Source: Oscillospiraceae bacterium
GTDB lineage: Bacteria; Bacillota; Clostridia; Oscillospirales; Oscillospiraceae
DNA: 64,000 nt
Assembly (NCBI GenBank): GCA_017458065.1
Contig: JAFTGD010000042.1
Coordinates: forward strand, 62,001 to 126,000
Direction: 5' to 3'
In this document: piece after piece, positions 8,121 to 17,453 of the stretch
Numbering within the stretch: position 1 is the first letter of the stretch
Layout: each line of letters starts with the position of its first letter
Made by a program: the position numbers and the translations under genes
The notes under the pieces: generated by a model
Told to the model about the DNA's origin: nothing
The model's database searches: none
Seen by the model: only the letters and a program-made list of their open reading frames with translations

Positions 8121-9532
8121 TCAAGTTTCAAGACGTATCCTTTCACTATAAGAACACCGACGCCTTTGGCAAGCAGCAGAAAACCCGTGGAGTAGACGGT
8201 TTGACGCTTACCGTAAAAAAGGGCGAGTTCGTTGTGCTGGCCGGGGATTCCGGCTGCGGAAAAACCACGGTCACCCGGCTCATCAACGGGCTTGTGCCCC
8301 ATTACTATGAGGGGGAGCTTTCTGGGACAGTCTCTGTCTGCGGGATGGATGTACAATCCTCCGGCATCGGCGACCTGGCTCCGCATGTGGGAAGCGTTTT
8401 TCAGAATCCGCGCAGCCAGTTTTTTAATGTAGACACCACCAGCGAACTGGCCTTTGCCTCTGAAAACCTGTGCACACCGCCTGACGAGATTCGGAAGAAT
8501 ATCCGTCGTATCGTACAGGAGATGTACATGGAGCCGCTCATGGATCGAAGCATCTTTGCCCTGTCCGGCGGAGAAAAGCAAAAGGTGGCCTGCGCCTCTG
8601 TCGCGGTGGCAGAGCCGGAGATCATGGTGCTTGACGAGCCTTCCTCCAACCTGGACGCGGCAGGGATCGAAGAGCTGGCAAAGGTTCTGGCTCTCTGGAA
8701 AGCGAAGGGCAAAACCGTCGTTGTGGCGGAACACCGGCTGTACTATCTCACCGCGCTGGCTGATCGGCTGCTCCTTCTGCGAGACGGAAAGCTTGCGGAA
8801 GAAATTCCCGGGGACCAGATTCGTCGGATGGATAACGCCCAGGCCGGAGAGCGGGGTCTGCGCTCTTTTACGCCCATCGCCATGCCGGAAACGGAGACCG
8901 TCTCCGCGGAGGATGTGCTGGTCTGCGAGGATCTGGAGTTTCACTACAAGCATTCGGAAAACGGCATCCATATTCCATATCTCTGTATCCCGCGTGGGAA
9001 GATCACCGCGATCGTGGGGAAAAACGGAGCGGGGAAAAGCACTTTTGCCCGGGTACTCTGCGGACTTGAGCGGAAAAGCCGCGGCAGTGTACGCTTTGAA
9101 GGTCGGGAGTGGAAACCGAAGATGCGCCCTTCGCTCTGCTACATGATCATGCAGGATGTAAACCACCAGCTTTTCACCGACAGCGTGCTGGAGGAGGTCA
9201 TGCTGAGCATGCCGGAGTCCGTATCGAAGCAGGAAAGAGAGCCTCTGGCCCGAAAGGTCCTGGAACAGCTGGATCTGTCGTATCTTTCCGATATCCACCC
9301 CATGGCGCTCTCCGGCGGGCAGAAACAGCGAGTCGCCATTGCCGGCGGCGTAGTAGCAAAAAATCCGGTCCTGCTCTTTGACGAGCCCACCAGCGGTCTT
9401 GACCTCAGGCACATGCGCCAGGTTGCGGATCTGCTGAGACAATTACGGGATACGGGCAAAACCGTGATCGTGATCACACATGATCCCGAACTTGTTCAAG
9501 AGATCGCTGACCGCGTGATTGCCTTTTGCTGA
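8117..9532 (+). CDS. ECF transporter ATPase with two fused ABC domains
   Basis: A 471-residue protein with two ATP-binding cassettes, replacing the usual EcfA1/EcfA2 pair. Cassette 1 (about 1-230) has Walker A GDSGCGKTT, signature LSGGEKQKVACA and Walker B IMVLDEPSS. Cassette 2 (about 265-470) has Walker A GKNGAGKST, signature LSGGQKQRVAIA and Walker B VLLFDEPTSGLD. The ATG overlaps the EcfT stop (ATGA). Fused ATPases mark ECF systems devoted to one substrate (group I), matching the adjacent S gene. A terminator follows at 9562. Confidence 0.92.
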   Translation: MIKFQDVSFHYKNTDAFGKQQKTRGVDGLTLTVKKGEFVVLAGDSGCGKTTVTRLINGLVPHYYEGELSGTVSVCGMDVQSSGIGDLAPHVGSVFQNPRSQFFNVDTTSELAFASENLCTPPDEIRKNIRRIVQEMYMEPLMDRSIFALSGGEKQKVACASVAVAEPEIMVLDEPSSNLDAAGIEELAKVLALWKAKGKTVVVAEHRLYYLTALADRLLLLRDGKLAEEIPGDQIRRMDNAQAGERGLRSFTPIAMPETETVSAEDVLVCEDLEFHYKHSENGIHIPYLCIPRGKITAIVGKNGAGKSTFARVLCGLERKSRGSVRFEGREWKPKMRPSLCYMIMQDVNHQLFTDSVLEEVMLSMPESVSKQEREPLARKVLEQLDLSYLSDIHPMALSGGQKQRVAIAGGVVAKNPVLLFDEPTSGLDLRHMRQVADLLRQLRDTGKTVIVITHDPELVQEIADRVIAFC

Positions 9533-9561
9533 CAAATAGTATCAACGTCATATCCCGAACA

Positions 9562-9614
9562 CAGGAGCCCGGCGGCACGATTCTCGTGCTTCCGGGCTCC
9601 TGCCTGATCTTTTT
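9562..9614 (+). terminator. Intrinsic terminator of the ABC/ECF operon
   Basis: CAGGAGCCCGG (9562-9572) and CCGGGCTCCTG (9592-9602) form a perfect 11-bp stem followed by a T-rich stretch (ATCTTTTT). Confidence 0.85.
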
Positions 9615-9738
9615 GACCTTACTTTATCATTTATGCGGCTTCCTCTTCCTCAAACCGGTCGCTGCTTTCGTACATTTGTCAGACGAAAACGATCGCTGGC
9701 CCCTGTCTCCGGGAGATAGCCTTTCGTCGGCGAAGCCG

Positions 9739-10374
9739 TCACTGCGGGTCCTTCACCCTGTCCCCGACCACCCAGTAGTCGCAGACGCCGTCGCCGTTTG
9801 CGATGGTGTGCTCCCGGTGCAGCTTTCCGTGCTGCAGGCGGAACATCACCTCGTCGGTGGCGCAGAGCGCGGGCATCAGCTCCGCAATGCCTTCCCGCCG
9901 GCAGAACTCGCAGATGGGACAGCGGGTAAAATAGTAGTAGCTCCCGTCCCGGTGCACGCCTGTGTCAAAGCTGACATTCCAGTTGACGGGATAGTCTTTT
10001 CCGTGGGCGGCGAACCACGCTTCGTACTTCCGCATGTCCTTTTCCCATTTCTTCGGCGTCCGGTTGAGGTCGGTCATCCCGAAGACCGTGCGAAGCAGCC
10101 TGCTCTCCAGCACGTCGGCCATGACCTCTCCCATCCCGTCCGGCGTGATCTGTCTTCCGCTGCCGAGCCACGCGGCGGCGAAAACATAGGCAAAATACGC
10201 GTTCGTCGCCATGGGATTGCCGGGTCCCAGGTCGTCCGCGTGCGCCAGCAGCTTCCGGTATTCTTCCTTGCCCTGCCGGATCGACCGCTCTGCCAGTTCC
10301 GCTCCGTATCGCCTGGTGATGCTCCGCCTGATCATCGGCGCAAACAGCGTCCAGTATACCCTGACATATTTCAT
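9739..10374 (-). CDS. ATC-hydrolase family protein
   Basis: A 211-residue protein resembling the L-2-amino-thiazoline-4-carboxylate hydrolase family (PF14196). The family's Cys-rich C-terminal pattern is present: CPICEFCRREGIAELMPALC, then D, then a Gly-Asp-rich end close to CDYW. Most members in gut Clostridia have unknown substrates, so the name should be read as a family label. ATG at 10374 is preferred over 10404 because GGGGGAACGG precedes it. It is a single gene facing the ECF operon tail to tail; 125 bp of apparently empty sequence separates it from the terminator at 9614. Confidence 0.72.
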   Translation of the reverse strand: MKYVRVYWTLFAPMIRRSITRRYGAELAERSIRQGKEEYRKLLAHADDLGPGNPMATNAYFAYVFAAAWLGSGRQITPDGMGEVMADVLESRLLRTVFGMTDLNRTPKKWEKDMRKYEAWFAAHGKDYPVNWNVSFDTGVHRDGSYYYFTRCPICEFCRREGIAELMPALCATDEVMFRLQHGKLHREHTIANGDGVCDYWVVGDRVKDPQ

Positions 10375-10484
10375 ATCCGTTCCCCCATATCCAGAAACCG
10401 GCATCCGGCCTGTTTGTTGTGATTAACCGTATCATAGCACATCATTTCAGAAAATACCAGATTTGTTTTTATCCGCAATTCAGC

Positions 10485-10536
10485 TTGACAAGCATGAGTT
10501 AGTGTTATATAATTCCGTCAGTTAGCCGAGTCTAAC
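10485..10536 (+). promoter_or_regulatory. Promoter plus operator D of the secreted GLUG gene
   Basis: TTGACA (10485-10490), 17 bp, TATAAT (10508-10513), then GTTAG-CCGAGT-CTAAC at 10521-10536 starting where transcription should begin. An operator at +1 behind a consensus promoter is the classic layout for simple repression. Confidence 0.85.
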
Positions 10537-10561
10537 GAGTGAATAGAAAAAGGAGAGAATC

Positions 10562-12217
10562 ATGAAAAAGCTATTGGCAATTGTCTGCGTGATGGCGATG
10601 CTGCTCAGTCTGGGCGCATTTGCCGGCGCGGAAGGAAACGACGTGATCACCGTCACAACAGCGGAAGAACTGGCCGCGATGGCACAGGATTTGACCGCAG
10701 ACTATGTCCTTGGCGCGGACATCGACCTTGCCGGGGTCGAGTGGACGCCCATCGGCGCCTTCGCGCCCTCCGGCGAGAGCGAGGAAGAGCAGGAGATCCC
10801 TGCTTCGGAAACCGCTTTTACCGGTACCTTTGACGGTAACGGCTATACGATCCGCAACCTCACCATCACCGGCGAAGACGGAATCGCAGTCGGCCTCTTT
10901 GGCTGCATCGCCAACACCCAGGTCGGCAACTTCACCCTCGAGAACGCCTCTGTCGAAGGCACCATCATGGTCGCGGATGCGGTCGGATATTCCTTCAGCT
11001 CAGTCGTCCATGACATCAACCTGGTCGGCGGCAAGGTGACGGCATACGCAAGCGAGCTGAGCGCCGAAGGCATGTACGGCGGCGTTGTCGGCGCCGGTAT
11101 GGCCAGCCAGATCGTCAACTGCAGCGCTGCGGCGGACATCGTGATCCCGGACGGCACGGCCAACGCCGGCATCGTCGGCGGCGGCCTGGAGCTGACCTCT
11201 TTGGTCAACTGCACAGCCACCGGCACCGTCACCGCAGGGAATGACTGCTACGGTCTCGGCGGCGTCTCCGGCTGCGGCTTTGGCGCGGAGGAGTTCACCA
11301 ACTGCACGGCGTCCGATGTCACCATCACCGCCGGCGAAAACTGCTTCTGGATCGGCAGCATCACGGGCTATGCCGGCGGCTATGAGATTCCGGAGTTCGG
11401 GACCCCGGTCACCGTGTTCACGGATTGCGCGGCGGAGAACGTCAGCATCGTGAAGGCGGCCGGCGAAGAGGATCTGGTCGGCGCCGGCTTCTACAACGAG
11501 GAAGTGGCGGCGGCCTACGGCGCACCCTTCGATCAGCCGACGGTCTATGTGATCCGTAGCAGCGCAGCCGAAAAAGACGGCGATGCGGCAGCTGCCGAAC
11601 AGCTTCTTGCAGACGTGAGCGGCACCTATGACGCGCTCTTCCCCATCATTACGGCTCCGGAGTATGACCAGATCTGGCTGGACGCCTGCGCCGAAGTAGT
11701 CGGCGACGAAGCCGCGCCTGAGGTGGCGGAGATGCTGAAGGCCGCCTGCAACGGCACGATCTACGGTCAGGAAGCCATCGACGCCTTTGGCGACGGCTCC
11801 AACGGAGCACAGTTTGACTGCCTGTTCATCAACGGTGTTTCTCAGCTCGTGTTCGACGGCAGCACGATCTCCGGTCTGGATGAAGCCGGTGAAGTGGTCT
11901 TCAGCCATGAGTACAAGTATGTCGAGCCCATGTCCATCGCCGGCATGATGAACGGCTATCTCTACAAGACCGAGGATGCGGACGCGGGCGAGTTTGAGTA
12001 CTTCTTCCTGCTGCCCGACACACCGGCCACCACGTTCCACACCGAGCTCCGTTACGGCAGCGACCCGGTGGCAATGACTCAGTACAACGAAGGCCCCTAT
12101 GCTTACTGGCTTGCGGCCGGCATTCTGGCGGACCGTGACGAACAGATGGTCGAAGATGTGATCAACCTGTTCTGCGGGGAGAACCTGGCTGAGATGGCGG
12201 AAGAAGAGGCCGCCTGA
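10562..12217 (+). CDS. Secreted GLUG-repeat protein with a ZinT-like C-terminal domain
   Basis: A 551-residue exported protein. Residues 1-22 are a signal peptide (LLAIVCVMAMLLSLGAFAGA). Residues about 30-310 are beta-helix-like GLUG repeats (FTGTFDGNGYTIRNLTI, then blocks around GLFG, GGVVGAG, GGVSGCG). Residues about 340-540 form a separate domain whose end (FHTELRYGSDPVAM then YAYWLAAGI) recalls the ZinT/YodA lipocalin-like metal-binding fold; this likeness is tentative. There is no cell-wall anchor or extra membrane segment, so it is probably released or loosely attached. The operator at the start site puts it in the proposed iron regulon, which suggests metal or heme scavenging. Function is otherwise unknown. 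Confidence 0.75.
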   Translation: MKKLLAIVCVMAMLLSLGAFAGAEGNDVITVTTAEELAAMAQDLTADYVLGADIDLAGVEWTPIGAFAPSGESEEEQEIPASETAFTGTFDGNGYTIRNLTITGEDGIAVGLFGCIANTQVGNFTLENASVEGTIMVADAVGYSFSSVVHDINLVGGKVTAYASELSAEGMYGGVVGAGMASQIVNCSAAADIVIPDGTANAGIVGGGLELTSLVNCTATGTVTAGNDCYGLGGVSGCGFGAEEFTNCTASDVTITAGENCFWIGSITGYAGGYEIPEFGTPVTVFTDCAAENVSIVKAAGEEDLVGAGFYNEEVAAAYGAPFDQPTVYVIRSSAAEKDGDAAAAEQLLADVSGTYDALFPIITAPEYDQIWLDACAEVVGDEAAPEVAEMLKAACNGTIYGQEAIDAFGDGSNGAQFDCLFINGVSQLVFDGSTISGLDEAGEVVFSHEYKYVEPMSIAGMMNGYLYKTEDADAGEFEYFFLLPDTPATTFHTELRYGSDPVAMTQYNEGPYAYWLAAGILADRDEQMVEDVINLFCGENLAEMAEEEAA

Positions 12218-12256
12218 TCCGATACAACCCATGATCCGGCACTGCCTGGGCTGATA

Positions 12257-12310
12257 GCAAATGCACTGTCTTCTCCTTAAAGAGTTGACAGTGCATTTGC
12301 ATTTTATTAA
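12257..12310 (+). terminator. Intrinsic terminator
   Basis: A perfect 14-bp stem, GCAAATGCACTGTC / GACAGTGCATTTGC (12257-12270 and 12287-12300), is followed by ATTTTATTAATTTT. It ends the GLUG gene. Confidence 0.88.
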
Positions 12311-12343
12311 TTTTGCTCAGCGCTTCCGGAGCCGCCAGTCTGT

Positions 12344-13867
12344 TTACGCCCGGTATTGGGCAGTTTCTTCTGCCAGTGCTGCAAAGCCGAGCTCTTCATC
12401 CTGTTTCAGTTCGGAAAGCGCGAACGCCCGCAGCTCAGGCAGCGTCTTCCCCTTCGACTCCTGACTCTTTGGGGCATAGAGATTCACAAGCTTCTCCAGC
12501 ACCAGCGTCTGTCCGGCTCTCACCTCAACGGAATATTCGGATCGGATCCCCTGAGCTGTCATTTGGATGTCCTGTACCTGCGGTATCGTTTTCCCGTCAA
12601 GGGTAACGCCGTGACAAGCGCTGAACAGCAGGAGGTTTCCCGACGGAAGATCGCCCTGAACATATTGCAGGTACTGCCCGTCATGAGAGAACGCGTGACT
12701 CTCTGCTGTCTGGTGCAAATCCATCTCCATCGTCGCCTTCGCTATCCCGGAGTGGAAAGAAATGGCGGCGTCCTGCCTGGATATGATGCTGATGCGCAAG
12801 GCCGCACCATTCAGCTGTTTCTGATAAACCATCCGTTCAAAGCGCATGACAAGCTCTTTGCCGGAAAGGGAACGCCACTCCACATCCCGTGTTTGTATCC
12901 CGGCAGAGCGATCCTGTGATTGCAAATCCGCCAGCAGTTCTCCGGATGTCTCGGTAAAAGGCTCCCCATCCAGCAGGATCTCAACCGTATCGACATCTAC
13001 ACCGCAGGGTGTTTCTGAATAGATCAGATTTCCATATTTTCCGTCGTGGTCCCAGCGGTGATCCTCCCCTTCGGCGGCCCAGCGCGCGACACCGTTACGA
13101 AAGGGTTTATACGGCAGCAGGAACTGAGACTTTGTCGCATCCCCCCGCAGAACACGGCTGCAGCATTCGATCAGGTCGTCAATCAGGCTCAGGGGCACAG
13201 ACAGATGCGGCCCGTGACAGATCAGGATCCGTTTCACCTTTGGCAGCCATTCGTCTTTCAGGCGGCGCAGCGTCTCACGGTATTCCGCCACCGTCGAGGA
13301 CTCCCGGAGGAAAAGAAAGGTGGAATTGTTGCAGCCGTCCCCGGCAAACAGCGTTGACGTCCGGCTGTCGAAAAAACCGACCGATCCCCTTGTATGGCCA
13401 CAGAGATCAATGATCGTCAGGGTTCTTCCTCCAAGATCGATCACGTCCCCCACGCGGCAAAGCTGTATGTCCATCTCACGATAGGGTATGTGTTCCGACA
13501 AGTCTTCGATCTCATGCAGTTCCGGATTATACGCCGCCGCAAAATCCCGCCGCAGTTCCGGCTTCGTCTGCCAGGCGAGGAGTTCCCGATCCTCCGGAGT
13601 GACATAAACGGAGTCAAAGCCATACATCCCCCCGCCGTGATCCACATGGCCGTGGGTCAGATAGACTTCTACCGGCAGCTTCGTAACGGCCGCAACGACC
13701 GGAAACAACTCCCCGATTCCCAGGCCCGTATCCAATAAGACCGCGCGGTCGGCGCCTTCGATCAGATACATATTCACATCCATCACGTCTGTGATCCTGG
13801 TAATTCCTTCCCCAAGGCTCTCCGCCCGAAACAGAGGATTGGTTTTCGCAAAATCCTGAAAGGTCAT
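12344..13867 (-). CDS. MBL-fold metallo-hydrolase with long C-terminal domain
   Basis: A 507-residue protein. The first 230 residues or so are a metallo-beta-lactamase fold with the zinc motif THGHVDHGG, a later CGHTRGS and the SRTSTLFAGDG segment. The remaining 270 residues, rich in beta structure, match nothing I recognise. ATG at 13867 is chosen because GGAG precedes it and the text before it is not family-like. It is the last gene of an operon with an esterase and a GPH symporter, which suggests take-up of a glycoside or ester and its hydrolysis in the cytoplasm. Confidence 0.78.
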   Translation of the reverse strand: MTFQDFAKTNPLFRAESLGEGITRITDVMDVNMYLIEGADRAVLLDTGLGIGELFPVVAAVTKLPVEVYLTHGHVDHGGGMYGFDSVYVTPEDRELLAWQTKPELRRDFAAAYNPELHEIEDLSEHIPYREMDIQLCRVGDVIDLGGRTLTIIDLCGHTRGSVGFFDSRTSTLFAGDGCNNSTFLFLRESSTVAEYRETLRRLKDEWLPKVKRILICHGPHLSVPLSLIDDLIECCSRVLRGDATKSQFLLPYKPFRNGVARWAAEGEDHRWDHDGKYGNLIYSETPCGVDVDTVEILLDGEPFTETSGELLADLQSQDRSAGIQTRDVEWRSLSGKELVMRFERMVYQKQLNGAALRISIISRQDAAISFHSGIAKATMEMDLHQTAESHAFSHDGQYLQYVQGDLPSGNLLLFSACHGVTLDGKTIPQVQDIQMTAQGIRSEYSVEVRAGQTLVLEKLVNLYAPKSQESKGKTLPELRAFALSELKQDEELGFAALAEETAQYRA

Positions 13868-13919
13868 ATCGTTTCTCCGTTTTGAAAATGGTGCGCAGTT
13901 TCCCCTGCGCACCACCATT

Positions 13920-14834
13920 TTATTTTGCGGTTTCCCGGAAGAAAGAGGCGATGTTTTTAAATGCCTGGCGGCTCTCCGGAAGATCAATCTGATAGAAGGT
14001 GTGCCACATGCCTTCCCATACCTTCAAACGGGAATCTACCCCCTGGCGCAGCAGCTTTTCATGCGTACGGATGCTGTCGTCAAAAAGCATCTCTTCTGTG
14101 CTGACTTCCAGGTATACCGGGGGGAACCCGGTAAAATCAGCGTAATAAGGGGACATCACAGGGTCTTTGGTATCAGCGCCTTTCACATAGAGGGCCTGAA
14201 CGATCTCCTTCTGATTGCGCGGCAGGATGACCTCCCTGTCCATGCGCTCCGTATAAGAAGGGAATGAGAACGAGAGATCCATCACCGGACTGATGCTGCA
14301 GATCGCGGCCGGCAGCGGAGCATGCTCTCTTTTGGCTATGACGGCGGTTGAAAAAACGAGGTTTCCGCCTGTCGACTCTCCGAGGAACACAATGTTCTCA
14401 GAAGCGATTCCCTGTTTCAGCATCCAGTTGTACACGGTGAAGCAGTCTTCATGAGAGGTGGGGTAAGCATATTCCGGGGCATAGCGGTAATGGACAGATA
14501 TCAGATTGCGTCCGCTTTTCTTTGCGATCTCAACCGCACAGAAGTGGCCCCATTCGGGCTCGCCGTTGGTCCAGCCGCCTCCGTGGATATAATAGATATA
14601 TTGATTCGGATCTGCACCGGGAATCAGGATCTTCTCCGCCGGGACTCCATCGGCGTCCACCCATGTAATATCACAGTCTGACAGATTGGAAATAGCGTTG
14701 ATGGATTCTGTGTTTGCTTTCGTTGCTGATTTAAAATCATAATGATCGTAGTCAACCCGGTCCATGCGGTAGGACTGGAGGATCCCGAACATTTGGGCCG
14801 CTTCATTGCTTATGAGGCTTTTCCTGTTTGACAT
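13920..14834 (-). CDS. Alpha/beta hydrolase (hormone-sensitive-lipase-type esterase)
   Basis: A 304-residue esterase with the HSL oxyanion motif (YYIHGGGWTNGEP) and the nucleophile elbow GESTGG, where GDSAGG is usual. The Asp (KDPVMSPYYADF region) and His (GMWHTFYQI) of the triad are visible. No signal peptide, so cytoplasmic. ATG at 14834 follows GGGAG and begins 1 bp before the MFS stop. Substrate probably comes in through the adjacent symporter. Confidence 0.85.
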   Translation of the reverse strand: MSNRKSLISNEAAQMFGILQSYRMDRVDYDHYDFKSATKANTESINAISNLSDCDITWVDADGVPAEKILIPGADPNQYIYYIHGGGWTNGEPEWGHFCAVEIAKKSGRNLISVHYRYAPEYAYPTSHEDCFTVYNWMLKQGIASENIVFLGESTGGNLVFSTAVIAKREHAPLPAAICSISPVMDLSFSFPSYTERMDREVILPRNQKEIVQALYVKGADTKDPVMSPYYADFTGFPPVYLEVSTEEMLFDDSIRTHEKLLRQGVDSRLKVWEGMWHTFYQIDLPESRQAFKNIASFFRETAK

Positions 14835-14835
14835 C

Positions 14836-16188
14836 TTACTCCCTGCCCTCTCTCTTCTTAAGATCCGCCATGATGGACGGATATCTCTTGTCCAGGTCAT
14901 AGACAACCAAGATCAGAACCATGCAAGCTGCAAGGCAAAGGGGCAAAATGCTGTACATCTTTTGAATCGCATTGATTGTGCTTTCATTCTGGATCGCAAT
15001 CGAGCCGTTGAAACCGACAGCCTGAAGGATCCAGGTGATCGCGGTCGTGATCAGTCCCGCGCCGATTTTACCGCCTGCGCTTTGCGCACCCATCGTAACG
15101 GCTTGCGCTCGGATACCGGTTTTCCACTGGCCATATTCGATGGAGTCAGCCAGCATCGCGGCGTATACAGCGGTGGGGCATCCAACGCCAATGCTCTTGA
15201 ATACCTGCGCGCAGCAGAGCATCGGCAGCGAATTCGGGAACAGAGCCGCTACAACGGACCCAACAACGATCGAGCAGGAACCGAAGAGCGCAATATTTCG
15301 TTTTCCGACTTTGGCAATGATGAAGCCAAGGCAAGGAGTCATGATCATCATGGGGAAAGCGAAGCAGGAGTTAAGCGTATCCGCAAGCGTCGTGTTTCCG
15401 AGAACATACTGAGAGTAATAGGGCGTAATCATGGCGGTGCCGCTGTATACACCGGTCCCCAGGGTTACAAATCCGAGGATCATCCACCAGTATTTGTTGC
15501 TGACGACAGCCTTCAAGGCTTTCAGGAAGGGCACCTTCGCCTCAATTCCGGCTGTTTTTGCAATCTCGTCGGGATCAACTTCTTCCTTGCAGAGAACAAC
15601 ACACAGCATCGCAAAGAGCATTCCTACGAAAGCAACGCCGCCGGTTGCCAGGATCCATGCCCGCTGATCGCCGCCCAGGCTTGTAACGATACGGAACATA
15701 AAGGTCGAAAGAATAAACTGCACCAGGAAGTTTCCGGTGTTTGCGCAGATGTACAGGATGCCGCGCTCGGTCTGATCGCGCGTCATATAGGTGGGAAGCG
15801 TCATCGTGGACAGCTGATAAAGCGTAGCAATCACAGCGTTCGCAACATTGTAGCTGATGAACACATAAAGATATTTGGCTGTGTCTCCGACATGGGGCAC
15901 ACAAAACAATCCAAGAATACCGAGGAAGCCAAAAATGCTCATACGAAGGACCCACGGACGCGCGACGCCCATCTTGGTTCTTGTCTTGTCGATAACGTTT
16001 CCGAATACGATATCCGACAAACCGTCCAACACACGGGATACCAGGAAAATCGTACCGATGATTCCGGCGCTTAGTCCGACTACATTGGTGTAGAAGTATG
16101 TCAGATAGGCGCTGACGATCAGGAACATCTGACTGCTGCCCACATAACCAAAACCCATTCCGAGTCTTTTCTTAAACTTGTCGCTCAT
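14836..16188 (-). CDS. GPH-family (MelB-like) cation symporter
   Basis: A 450-residue transporter with about 12 membrane segments. The family marker is DGLSDIVFGNVIDKTRTKMG, with the conserved Asp/Lys/Arg loop, then ARPWVLRM. GPH proteins couple glycoside or related uptake to Na+ or H+. GGAG with optimal spacing favours the second ATG (16188) over the one at 16194. First gene of the operon with the esterase and the MBL hydrolase, divergent from a LysR gene that likely controls it. Confidence 0.86.
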   Translation of the reverse strand: MSDKFKKRLGMGFGYVGSSQMFLIVSAYLTYFYTNVVGLSAGIIGTIFLVSRVLDGLSDIVFGNVIDKTRTKMGVARPWVLRMSIFGFLGILGLFCVPHVGDTAKYLYVFISYNVANAVIATLYQLSTMTLPTYMTRDQTERGILYICANTGNFLVQFILSTFMFRIVTSLGGDQRAWILATGGVAFVGMLFAMLCVVLCKEEVDPDEIAKTAGIEAKVPFLKALKAVVSNKYWWMILGFVTLGTGVYSGTAMITPYYSQYVLGNTTLADTLNSCFAFPMMIMTPCLGFIIAKVGKRNIALFGSCSIVVGSVVAALFPNSLPMLCCAQVFKSIGVGCPTAVYAAMLADSIEYGQWKTGIRAQAVTMGAQSAGGKIGAGLITTAITWILQAVGFNGSIAIQNESTINAIQKMYSILPLCLAACMVLILVVYDLDKRYPSIMADLKKREGRE

Positions 16189-16364
16189 TTTCATTCTCCT
16201 TCAAAATACTTTTTTATGTTCTGTTTCCTGCTCGCTGTCCGGGAACATCTTGTACGGTTCAGCATCCCCCTTTTACACTGGTTTTTCTGTGACAGATACA
16301 CGGTTACTTGCCTTTTCTGACTTGATTATCTCAAAGAAATGTTATATAGTAAACTACGAGAAAA

Positions 16365-16391
16365 ATTATTTTGCGATCAGTATTTTATATA
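16365..16391. promoter_or_regulatory. Shared 27-bp box, copy 1 (candidate LysR site)
   Basis: This 27-bp stretch in the GPH/LysR divergent region matches 18442-18468 at 25 positions (core CGATC, A or T, GTATTTTATATA). The AT-rich half may also serve as a -10 region for the minus-strand genes. Confidence 0.5.
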
Positions 16392-16407
16392 TTTAGAGGT
16401 GATAAGC

Positions 16408-17274
16408 ATGGATCTTCAAACCCTTCGTTTCTTTGTGGCCTCGGCTGACGCGGGAAGCTTTTCCGCCGCGGCAGAGAATCTGTGCTACGCGCAGTCCAAC
16501 TTATCCAGTCGCATCAAACAGTTGGAGGAAGAACTGGGCGAGCCGCTGTTTTACCGTTACAAGCGCGGCGTCTCACTGACCGCCAAAGGAAAAGTTTTTT
16601 ATGACTACACCGTGAGGGTTTTAAGGCTCTCGGAAGAAGCGGTGACGGTCATGCGGGATATGGATCACGCCAGGGGGAAACTGATGCTGGGCTCTTTGGA
16701 GGCCACTGCTCTTGGAGACCTGCCGGAGCTGCTGTCGGCCTATCATAAGCAATACCCGGATGTCGCTCTGTCTCTCCAGACGGACATGAACGATGTGTTC
16801 CTGTCCCAGGTGCTCTCCCGGAAACTGGACGGCGCTTTTGTCTCCGGCCCGGTATCCCATCCCGAACTGGAGGAACGCTACTTCAAAAGCGAAGAACTGA
16901 TCCTTGTGGGAAGCGCAGAAGATCGCGCCGAGAATGCCAACAGCATCCTCGCCCATGCGCCTCTGATCACGTTTCCGGAAGGCAGCGTTTTTCGCCGCAG
17001 ACTGGAGCTGCTGCTCTCTTCCAAGTCGATCCCCTATATGGACAGGCTCACCGTTCTGAACTCTCTCGGCGCCATGGTTACGAATATCTGTGCCGGGATC
17101 GGCTGCGGCTATCTGCCCCGCTCCATTGTCCAGATGTACATCGACCGGGGGATTATGGTGGAATATGCGCTGGATGATCCTTTCTCTGCGCTGGACGTGG
17201 TGTTTATTTACCGCAAGGATCACATTCCAGACGCGGCTTTTCGGTACTTTTTGGATCAAATCAGGGGACGATAA
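16408..17274 (+). CDS. LysR-family transcriptional regulator
   Basis: A 288-residue LysR protein. N-terminal helix-turn-helix: LRFFVASADAGSFSAAAENL, QSNLSSRIKQLEEELGEPLF; C-terminal effector domain follows. ATG at 16408 has AGAGGTGAT upstream and gives the family-typical start MDLQTLRFF. It diverges from the GPH/esterase/MBL operon, the usual layout for a LysR activator. The shared box at 16365 is a candidate binding site, and its second copy implies control of the secreted protein at 18353 as well. Confidence 0.9.
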   Translation: MDLQTLRFFVASADAGSFSAAAENLCYAQSNLSSRIKQLEEELGEPLFYRYKRGVSLTAKGKVFYDYTVRVLRLSEEAVTVMRDMDHARGKLMLGSLEATALGDLPELLSAYHKQYPDVALSLQTDMNDVFLSQVLSRKLDGAFVSGPVSHPELEERYFKSEELILVGSAEDRAENANSILAHAPLITFPEGSVFRRRLELLLSSKSIPYMDRLTVLNSLGAMVTNICAGIGCGYLPRSIVQMYIDRGIMVEYALDDPFSALDVVFIYRKDHIPDAAFRYFLDQIRGR

Positions 17275-17277
17275 TCA

Positions 17278-17325
17278 AGCAAGCACCCGCCGTTCATCTT
17301 TCAAACGGGGGTGCTTGCTTTGCTC
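17278..17325 (+). terminator. Intrinsic terminator of lysR
   Basis: AGCAAGCACCC pairs with GGGTGCTTGCT and is followed by TTGCTCTGTGATTTTTT. Confidence 0.8.
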
Positions 17326-17453
17326 TGTGATTTTTTGTTCTATGATCCCTGTCGTAAGCCCTGTTCAGGAAGCTGTGCGGTGAAGCCGCCGCTTGCGATG
17401 TAAACCATCATCGCCTCAGCTTCTGCGCGTGTGATGCTTGACGCTGAGCTATG

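Noticed and set aside
11000..12232. Minus-strand open frame of 410 codons
   Set aside because: Antisense of the secreted GLUG protein, which has a promoter, operator, ribosome-binding site and signal peptide.
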